Of a stretch of 12,379 nt of DNA, positions 6,957-12,379 are shown piece by piece. The notes beneath the pieces were generated by a model. It was not told where the DNA came from. It saw nothing but the letters and a program-made list of their open reading frames with translations, and ran no database searches. The position numbers and the translations under genes are program-made. Each line of letters begins with the position of its first letter. The stretch's first letter is position 1. The stretch spans positions 1 to 12,379 of the forward strand of contig CAZHJE010000022.1 in the NCBI GenBank assembly GCA_964532965.1, read 5' to 3'. Source of the DNA: CAZHJE01 sp964532965. Its GTDB lineage: Bacteria > Patescibacteriota > WWE3 > UBA101185 > UBA10185.

Positions 6957-7349
6957 ATGTTTGATATATTTAAACTATTTTCATCTTCAACGACATTTGG
7001 TAGAAACTCTGTGTCAGCGGAGACTATACAAAAAATTAAATTAGATTGGGAAAATATTTCGATATTACTCAAAGGCAAGTCGCCAAGTCAGTTACGGCAG
7101 GCGTTAATCACAGCAGATAAAACATTGGATGCTGCTTTAAAAGATATTGTGGCTGGAGAGACAATGGGGGATAGACTAAAAAATGCAAAAGATAAATTTG
7201 ACAGAGATATATACAATAAAATATGGAATGCACATAAAATTCGAAATGCACTTGTTCATGAAGCCGGATATGAGCCTGGGTATTCGATGTTAACAAAAGC
7301 GATAGAAGATATTAAAGTTGCTTTAAGTAAGATAGGAGTTATTGTATAA
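6957..7349 (+). CDS. HEPN-like small protein encoded within the gatCAB operon
   Basis: This 130-residue, mostly helical protein lies between gatA (one base after its stop) and gatB (one base before its start). It shows a QLRQALITADKTLDAALK helix (45-62), GETMGDRLKNA (67-77) and then IWNAHKIRNALVHEAGYE (89-106). R96 and H101 form an R-x4-H motif in a helix ending in HE, the hallmark of HEPN domains, many of which are RNases or nucleotide-binding modules. The 'W.AHK.RN..HE' pattern resembles a family I recall from CPR genomes, but no search was run. There is no signal peptide; residues 1-10 are hydrophobic but short. The placement suggests co-expression with the amidotransferase, but I cannot assign a role, and neither RNase activity nor toxicity should be assumed. 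Confidence 0.75.
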   Translation: MFDIFKLFSSSTTFGRNSVSAETIQKIKLDWENISILLKGKSPSQLRQALITADKTLDAALKDIVAGETMGDRLKNAKDKFDRDIYNKIWNAHKIRNALVHEAGYEPGYSMLTKAIEDIKVALSKIGVIV

Positions 7350-7350
7350 A

Positions 7351-8667
7351 ATGACTAAAGAAACAGATTATAAGTTAGTTATAGGGCTCGAAGTACACAT
7401 GCATGTAAAAACTGCAGAAGGCATGTTCTGTGGATGTAGTAGTAATATATATGGTGCAGAGCCTAATACACATACATGTCCTGTATGCTTAGGGTTACCT
7501 GGTGCATTACCTGTACCAAATGAAGAATCTATCAAAAAAACGCAAATGTTAGGGCTTGTACTTAATTGTGAACTAAACAATGAGTCACATTTTGATAGAA
7601 AACACTATTTTTATCCCGATTTACCAAAAGGTTATCAGATTAGTCAATATAAAAAGCCTCTTTGTGAAGGAGGGTATTTGACGTTATCAGATGGTTTTAA
7701 GGTCAAACTCGAAAGAATTCATTTAGAAGAGGATACTGCAAAATCGTTTCATAAAGATGGCAAAACATTGATTGATTTCAATAAATCAGGAACATCTCTT
7801 ATAGAGCTTGTGACAAAACCTATGATAACATCTGCTGAGCAGGCGGCCTCATTTGCAAAAAAACTTAGAGACATAGTTGTGTATATGGGTATTAGTGATG
7901 CAGATATGGAAAAAGGCCAAATGAGAATTGAGCCAAATATATCTGTTAGAACAAAAGAAATGGAAGAAAAAGGCGAATTACCCAATTACAAAGTAGAAGT
8001 TAAAAATATTAACTCATTTAGATATATGGTAAAAGCAGTTAATTATGAATTCGAAAGGCAAGTTGAGCTTTTTCGAAATGGCGAGCTACCTTCACAAGAA
8101 AATAGAGGATGGGATGAAAAGAAAAACATTACTGTTGCACAAAGAAGTAAAGAGAACTCTCCTGATTATAGATATTTTCCCGAACCAGATATTCCGCCAA
8201 TGCGTTTTGATGATGCGTACTTTAACCAATTAAAATCCTCATTACCTAAAACACCTGATGAGATCGCAGAAGAATTACGAACATCTTATGGTTTATCGCA
8301 GAATTTAGCTGAACAATTAACATCATATCCAGGGTTAAATTATATAAATACATTTTATAATTTTGTAAAACAACACAACCCTGAAAAAGTAGCAAAATTA
8401 CTATTAAATAAGCCGGAATATAGAGATATGTCATATGAGGACTTTACAAAAAGTATAGCTGCCTCGGAGGAAAAAATTGGAGATGAAGATGTGCTTTCTC
8501 AAATAGTGGACGCAGTTATAGCCGAAAATGAGGATATAGTTGCTTCTTACAAAAATGGTAAAACAAACGCATTAAACTTTTTAGTTGGACAAGTAATGCG
8601 TCATACACAAGGTAAAGCAGACGCGCAAAGTGTAGAAAAATTATTTTTAAGCAAATTTAAAAGTTAA
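7351..8667 (+). CDS. gatB: Aspartyl/glutamyl-tRNA amidotransferase subunit B
   Basis: GatB phosphorylates the Glu or Asp on mischarged tRNA and completes transamidation with ammonia channelled from GatA. The start ATG at 7351 lies one base after the preceding stop, with TAGGAG about 12 bases upstream; an in-frame TTG at 7342 is less likely. The N-terminus VIGLEVHMHVKT (10-21) is canonical. Four cysteines, C27 and C29 (CGC) with C43 and C46 (CPVC), form the zinc-binding knuckle found in many GatB proteins. Other landmarks are YFYPDLPKGYQISQ, the IHLEEDTAK kinase-site motif, DFNKSGTSLIELVT, and a C-terminal YqeY-like tail ending in NFLVGQVMRHTQGKAD. At 438 residues it is somewhat shorter than the usual ~475, mainly in the helical and tail regions. 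It appears complete. Confidence 0.95.
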   Translation: MTKETDYKLVIGLEVHMHVKTAEGMFCGCSSNIYGAEPNTHTCPVCLGLPGALPVPNEESIKKTQMLGLVLNCELNNESHFDRKHYFYPDLPKGYQISQYKKPLCEGGYLTLSDGFKVKLERIHLEEDTAKSFHKDGKTLIDFNKSGTSLIELVTKPMITSAEQAASFAKKLRDIVVYMGISDADMEKGQMRIEPNISVRTKEMEEKGELPNYKVEVKNINSFRYMVKAVNYEFERQVELFRNGELPSQENRGWDEKKNITVAQRSKENSPDYRYFPEPDIPPMRFDDAYFNQLKSSLPKTPDEIAEELRTSYGLSQNLAEQLTSYPGLNYINTFYNFVKQHNPEKVAKLLLNKPEYRDMSYEDFTKSIAASEEKIGDEDVLSQIVDAVIAENEDIVASYKNGKTNALNFLVGQVMRHTQGKADAQSVEKLFLSKFKS

Positions 8668-8686
8668 ATATCTCAATACACATCAC

Positions 8687-8715
8687 TTAATTATTTAGAG
8701 TTTTAGCTATATAAT
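8687..8715 (+). promoter_or_regulatory. Promoter before polA with consensus -10, predicting a leaderless GTG start
   Basis: A perfect TATAAT (8710-8715) ends six bases before the GTG at 8722. A weak -35, TTAATT (8687-8692, 3 of 6), lies 17 bases upstream. Transcription would begin within a base or so of the GTG. No SD precedes it. The two nearby ATGs, at 8714 and 8720, are out of frame with the polymerase. Confidence 0.55.
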
Positions 8716-8721
8716 GCAAAT

Positions 8722-10575
8722 GTGGCAGATTTAAAATTTGATCCAAATAATCCAAAATACGAATATATAACAGATAATGATGCGGCTGTTAAAGCGTTAG
8801 AAAAGTTAAGAAACAAACCTATTATAGCAATAGATGTTGAAGCAAATTCTCTTGAACCATACACAGGCACACTTCTTTTAGTACAAATTTCAGATGATGA
8901 AATTAGTTATTTATTTGATGCCAGAAAAGTAAAATTTAAAGAAATTCAATTGTATAAAGAAATAATGGAGAATAAAAAAGTAATTAAATTGTTTCAAAAT
9001 GGCAAATTTGATTATAAATATTTAAAAATTCATACTGGAGTGAGTGTCAATAATATCTTTGATACGTTACTTGCCGAAGGTGTGCTTACTGCAGGTAAAA
9101 ACTTAAGACTTGGTATGAAAGAAATTGTAGAAAGATATTTTGGTGCTGGCGTTATCGACAAAACGCTTCAGATGTCATTTGCAAATATGTCTCCAAACGC
9201 TAAATTTACTAAAGATCAGTTACGATATGCAGGTACAGACACCTTAATTTTATTTCCTATTTTTGAATTGCAATATAAATTGCTTCAAAAGGAGGGTCTT
9301 TTAAATATTGCTAAATTAGAATTTGCGGTTACTACAGTAGTAGCCGAAATGGAACTACGCGGAATATTTTTAGATAAAGAGAAATGGAAGGGAATAATTA
9401 GAAATCTAGAACATAAAAGAAATGAAATTGCGATCAATTTTCAAGAAGCAGTTAGAACGTATTATTCGTCGAGTAAATTAGATTTATTTGGTAATTATGC
9501 AGATGCGATTAACATTAACAGTCAAGTACAACTAATGGACTTATTTAATAACAGGCTTAAACTCAATATGCCATCCACTGGTACGAACATATTACTAACA
9601 TATAGCAGCAATCCTGTTGTAAATTTACTTAGTGAATATAGGAAGTATGAAAAATTAATATCATCATTTGGCGAATCTGTTCTTGAGAAAATAAATAAAA
9701 AAACAAAAAGAATACACCCAGAATTTCAGCAAATGCGTACAGCCACAGGAAGATTTGCATGTGCAAATCCAAACATTCAGCAGATACCAAGAAATTCAGA
9801 AGAAGCCCCTTTTAGGGAGTGTTTTAACCCTGCTCCAGGATATAAGCTTGTTGTATCTGATTATTCTTCGTTTGAAATGCGAATTCTTGCCGACTTATCG
9901 GGAGATGAAAAAATGATAACCGCTCTAAAAGACGGTTTAGATATTCATAGTTATACCGCAGCTCTTATGTTTGATAAAGAATACACACAAGACTTTAAAA
10001 AACTTTATCCAGAACTTAGACAGATGGCCAAACCAATTGGCTTTGGTTTAATGTACGGTATGGGACCTGTTGGTCTTATAGGTAGAATTAAGCAAGAAAC
10101 CGGAAAAGAAATATCTGTTGAAGAAAGTGAAGATTTAATAAATAGATATTTTAAAAGCTATCCAAGTGTTAAAGAATTTTTAGATAAAATGGCAAAAGAC
10201 GCCGTCAGAAATGGATGGAGTTCTACTCCTGCAGGTCGAAAGCGATGGTACGATAAACCAGAAAGAACTGATCCAGAATTTAGAAGAAAAATCTCTTCAA
10301 TAGAAAGACAAGCAAAAAACCACCCAATCCAAGGGACAAATGCAGATGCAATAAAGTACGCCCTCGTTTTTGTTCAAGAAAAAATGCAACGAGAAGGTAT
10401 TGATGGTGGTATAGTTTCGACTGTACATGATGAGATTGTTTGTGAGGTAAGAGAGGATCAAGCAGACGATTTTGCGAGAGTTCTTTCTAGCGAGATGGTT
10501 CGTGCTGGAGAAATGTTTTTATCGAAAGTTCCTATTAAGTCGGATCCTTTTGTTGGGGATGTTTGGGAACATTAA
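8722..10575 (+). CDS. polA: DNA polymerase I with 3'-5' exonuclease and polymerase domains, no 5'-nuclease domain
   Basis: The 617-residue protein matches the Klenow part of family A polymerase and lacks the N-terminal ~300-residue 5'-nuclease of classical PolA. The proofreading site is intact: DVE (D38, E40), NGKFDY (D97) and YAGTD (Y169, D173). The polymerase site is also intact: TATGRF (340-345), motif A SDYSSFEMRILADLSGD with D380, the O-helix R433, K437, F441 and Y445 at the same 4-residue spacings as in E. coli PolA, and motif C VHDE with D570 and E571. Asn of the usual 'NFG' is glycine here (GFG, 440-442). The GTG start is required by frame and by exonuclease motif I only 37 residues in. 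It probably acts in gap filling and repair. A separate 5'-nuclease gene, if any, is outside the window. A plasmid or phage origin is possible but not suggested by the neighbours. Confidence 0.93.
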   Translation: MADLKFDPNNPKYEYITDNDAAVKALEKLRNKPIIAIDVEANSLEPYTGTLLLVQISDDEISYLFDARKVKFKEIQLYKEIMENKKVIKLFQNGKFDYKYLKIHTGVSVNNIFDTLLAEGVLTAGKNLRLGMKEIVERYFGAGVIDKTLQMSFANMSPNAKFTKDQLRYAGTDTLILFPIFELQYKLLQKEGLLNIAKLEFAVTTVVAEMELRGIFLDKEKWKGIIRNLEHKRNEIAINFQEAVRTYYSSSKLDLFGNYADAININSQVQLMDLFNNRLKLNMPSTGTNILLTYSSNPVVNLLSEYRKYEKLISSFGESVLEKINKKTKRIHPEFQQMRTATGRFACANPNIQQIPRNSEEAPFRECFNPAPGYKLVVSDYSSFEMRILADLSGDEKMITALKDGLDIHSYTAALMFDKEYTQDFKKLYPELRQMAKPIGFGLMYGMGPVGLIGRIKQETGKEISVEESEDLINRYFKSYPSVKEFLDKMAKDAVRNGWSSTPAGRKRWYDKPERTDPEFRRKISSIERQAKNHPIQGTNADAIKYALVFVQEKMQREGIDGGIVSTVHDEIVCEVREDQADDFARVLSSEMVRAGEMFLSKVPIKSDPFVGDVWEH

Positions 10576-10596
10576 TATATTTTGGCTATCAAACTG

Positions 10597-10625
10597 TTTG
10601 CATGACTGCTAAGATATGTTAGAAT
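10597..10625 (+). promoter_or_regulatory. Extended -10 promoter before the clp gene, predicting a leaderless mRNA
   Basis: TTTGCA (10597-10602, 4 of 6 to -35) and TAGAAT (10620-10625, 5 of 6) are separated by 17 bases. A TGT immediately before the -10 gives the TGn extension. The -10 ends six bases before the ATG at 10632, so the transcript would start at or next to the start codon. No SD is visible. Confidence 0.6.
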
Positions 10626-10631
10626 TTTGTT

Positions 10632-12335
10632 ATGGCTGTAATATGTCACAGATGCGGGCAAAGACCCGCAGTAATATCTGCAAATAGAATCGTAGATGGC
10701 AGGTCTGTATATATGGCGTTGTGTGAGGTGTGCTACAACGAAATTCAAAAAGAGGCCACAGAATCTACATCAAAATTAGACAAATTTGGTAGAGATTTAA
10801 CTGAACTTGCAAAAAAAGGAAAGCTTGATCCTGTAATTGGACGAAAAGACGAAATTGAGCGAGTTGTGCATATACTTTCACGAAGAACAAAAAATAACCC
10901 GGTACTTATTGGCGATCCAGGTGTAGGAAAAACTGCCATAGCAGAAGGATTAGCACAACGGATTGTTGCGGGGCATGTTCCCGAACCCCTTAGAAATAAA
11001 AGAGTTTTTGCACTTGATCTTGCACTTGTTATTGCAGGTACTTCGCATAGAGGCATGTTTGAAAAAAGATTAAAAGACATCCTAGATGAAGTAATTACAG
11101 CTCAGGGTCAAATCATTCTTTTTCTTGATGAGTTGCACACTGTTGTTGGTGCTGGTTCTGCTGAAGGATCTATGGATGCAGCAAACATACTTAAGCCGGC
11201 ACTATCTCGAGGCGAATTGCAAATGGTAGGTGCAACAACAATCGACGAGTACAGAAAATATATCGAAAAAGATGCCGCACTTGAAAGAAGATTTCAGCCT
11301 ATTATGGTTAATGAACCAACTACCGAAGAAACAATAGCTATTATACAAGGTTTGCGGGAAAGGTATGAAAAGCACCATCAAGTAAGAATTACAGAAGATG
11401 CAATTAAAACCGCAGTTAAGATGTCGGACAGATATGTGAGTGACAGGTTTTTGCCTGATAAAGCAATAGATTTAATTGACGAGGCTTCAGCACTTGTTAG
11501 ATTATCTCAAGTACAAGAACCAGTGAATTTAAAGCAAGTTGAAGAGAATTTATTAACATTAAAAGAAAAAGTAAGAGAAGAACAAGATGAAAAAAATAAA
11601 GCTGAACTTGAGATGCAACTTGAAGAATTAGAAAAGGTTAAAGCAGAGCTTATTGATATTTGGACAAAGACTAAACTAGAACAAATACCGGATGTTACGC
11701 CTGACGATGTGTTAAAGGTAGTATCACGTGCAACAGGAATTCCATTAGAACGATTATCTGTTGCCGAAAAAGAAAAACTTCTTAATTTAGAAGAAAAAAT
11801 ACATGAAAGAATAGTTGGGCAGGATAAGGCAGTAAAAACTATATCAGAAGCAATTAGGAGAGCTAGAGCGGGTCTTAAAGACCCTAAAAGACCAATTGGT
11901 TCATTCTTGTTTTTAGGGCCAACTGGAATTGGAAAAACAGAAACTGCAAAAGCATTGGCAGAAGTATTGTATGGTGATGAGGATATGTTAGTTAGGCTTG
12001 ATATGAGTGAGTACATGGAAAAGCATACAGTGAGCAAGTTAATTGGTGCACCTCCGGGTTACATAGGGTTTGAGCGTGGTGGTAATTTAACAGATATTGT
12101 TAGGAGAAAGCCGTTTTCAATAGTACTTTTAGACGAGGTAGAAAAAGCCCATCCAGATATTTTTAATGCATTATTGCAAATAATGGAAGATGGAAGACTT
12201 ACTGATAGTAAAGGTAGAACTGTTGATTTTAAGAATACTATTATAATAATGACTTCAAATGTTGGGTCAGAGTATTTAAGAAGATCTGATATAGGGTTTG
12301 GTTCAAAAAAGAATAAGACTGAAGAAAAAAAATGA
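10632..12335 (+). CDS. ClpE-like double AAA+ ATPase with N-terminal zinc finger, frame interrupted in the second ATPase module
   Basis: Clp ATPases of this class unfold proteins, usually feeding ClpP. Residues 5-34 form CX2C-X22-CX2C (C5, C8, C31, C34), the zinc finger that replaces the Clp-N repeats in ClpE. AAA+ module 1 follows: Walker A GDPGVGKT (94-101), Walker B with DELH (166-169), sensor GATT (200-203) and Arg finger region ERRF (218-221). A short charged coiled coil (about 300-345) resembles the ClpC/ClpE middle domain. Module 2 has Walker A GPTGIGKT (429-436), pore loop GYIGF (476-480), Walker B LLDE (499-502), sensor TSN (541-543) and IGF (554-556) at the ClpP-docking position. The frame then stops at 12333-12335, directly after eight A's, before the expected 'RPEFLNR' Arg finger and the C-terminal small domain. 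The +1 frame stays open to the window edge. The gene is probably longer and either frameshifted, misassembled, split, or rescued by slippage. Confidence 0.88.
   Translation: MAVICHRCGQRPAVISANRIVDGRSVYMALCEVCYNEIQKEATESTSKLDKFGRDLTELAKKGKLDPVIGRKDEIERVVHILSRRTKNNPVLIGDPGVGKTAIAEGLAQRIVAGHVPEPLRNKRVFALDLALVIAGTSHRGMFEKRLKDILDEVITAQGQIILFLDELHTVVGAGSAEGSMDAANILKPALSRGELQMVGATTIDEYRKYIEKDAALERRFQPIMVNEPTTEETIAIIQGLRERYEKHHQVRITEDAIKTAVKMSDRYVSDRFLPDKAIDLIDEASALVRLSQVQEPVNLKQVEENLLTLKEKVREEQDEKNKAELEMQLEELEKVKAELIDIWTKTKLEQIPDVTPDDVLKVVSRATGIPLERLSVAEKEKLLNLEEKIHERIVGQDKAVKTISEAIRRARAGLKDPKRPIGSFLFLGPTGIGKTETAKALAEVLYGDEDMLVRLDMSEYMEKHTVSKLIGAPPGYIGFERGGNLTDIVRRKPFSIVLLDEVEKAHPDIFNALLQIMEDGRLTDSKGRTVDFKNTIIIMTSNVGSEYLRRSDIGFGSKKNKTEEKK
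12325..12332 (+). other. A8 homopolymer at the point where the clp frame breaks
   Basis: Eight consecutive A's, in frame as the end of GAA plus AAA AAA, precede a TGA stop. Reading seven A's instead would carry the clp frame into the +1 frame, continuing KNETNVNGEIGKMSDFE. A-runs of this length are known hot spots for sequencing indels, replication slippage and RNA polymerase slippage. Confidence 0.8.
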
Positions 12336-12379
12336 AACAAATGTGAATGGTGAGATTGGCAAAATGTCTGATTTTGAGC
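12331..12379 (+). other. Probable continuation of the clp gene in the +1 frame, cut by the window edge
   Basis: The frame beginning AAT GAA ACA (12331 onward) has no stop through the last complete codon. It reads NETNVNGEIGKMSDFE: polar and charged, as expected for the linker between the ClpP-docking loop and the 'FRPEFLNR' segment of Clp module 2. The original frame has stops at 12333, 12351, 12369 and 12375, and the third frame stops at 12344. GTG at 12343 and ATG at 12364 are possible re-initiation codons if this is a separate polypeptide. Sixteen codons are too few for a firm homology call. Confidence 0.55.

Noticed and set aside
8668..8721. Terminator or small RNA between gatB and polA
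   Set aside because: I found no stable inverted repeat or T-run. The only recognisable element is the promoter.
11507..12037. Long open frame (176 residues) on the minus strand opposite the clp gene
   Set aside because: It lies entirely inside a confidently recognised AAA+ gene, and its serine/phenylalanine-rich translation is what antisense reading of lysine/glutamate-rich coding sequence gives. It has no recognisable motif or start signal.
12333..12379. TGA recoded as glycine, as in Gracilibacteria and SR1, which would extend the clp gene in its original frame
   Set aside because: The original frame has four TGAs within 45 bases and no Clp-like sequence between them. TGA also ends the ligase and HtpX at natural C-termini, and conserved glycines elsewhere use GGN codons.
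1..12379. CRISPR array, prophage, toxin-antitoxin or other defence system
   Set aside because: There are no regularly spaced repeats, integrase, transposase or phage structural genes. The HEPN-like gene sits in a housekeeping operon without a recognisable antitoxin partner.

Overview
The window is AT-rich and densely packed. All ten protein genes lie on the + strand, and only a clipped tRNA gene at the left edge lies on the minus strand. The proteins are close to bacterial families, but several features point to a reduced-genome lineage such as the Candidate Phyla Radiation (Patescibacteria). These are a short DNA polymerase I with no 5'-nuclease domain, a GatCAB operon that carries a small HEPN-like gene of a type I associate with CPR genomes, a short O-antigen-ligase-type membrane protein, lemA and htpX, and a zinc-finger ClpE-like ATPase. 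TGA, TAG and TAA all serve as stops here (TGA ends the ligase and HtpX at natural C-termini), so I see no sign that TGA is recoded. The phylum is an inference; no rRNA or other decisive marker is present.

Layout: (1) 1-112, the 5' part of a tRNA on the minus strand with a good promoter, divergent from polX. (2) 113-2463, polX and lemA, eight bases apart; lemA has its own Shine-Dalgarno (SD) sequence. (3) 2464-2602, a 139-base gap with an imperfect hairpin bracketed by a 7-base direct repeat, then promoter-like elements and a near-perfect SD. (4) 2603-4277, a small secreted beta-sandwich-type protein followed by an O-antigen ligase/polymerase family membrane protein. (5) 4296-5195, htpX. (6) 5217-8667, gatC-gatA-HEPN-like-gatB, with overlaps or gaps of 1-2 bases after gatC. 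(7) 8722-10575, a Klenow-like DNA polymerase I. (8) 10632 to the right edge, a ClpE-like double AAA+ ATPase whose frame closes at 12335, before the second ATPase module is complete.

Functionally the window mixes DNA synthesis and repair (PolX, PolI), envelope and membrane quality control (LemA, HtpX, ligase, secreted protein), tRNA-dependent amidation (GatCAB) and protein unfolding (ClpE-like).

Two signals stand out. First, the Clp gene stops directly after a run of eight A's, while the +1 frame stays open to the window end with plausible sequence. This means a lesion, an assembly error, a split gene, or a slippage-rescued gene. Second, htpX, polA, the Clp gene and perhaps polX have a -10-like hexamer ending 6-7 bases before the start codon and no SD. 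This predicts leaderless mRNAs, whereas genes inside or following transcription units (lemA, the secreted protein, the HEPN-like gene) have clear SDs.
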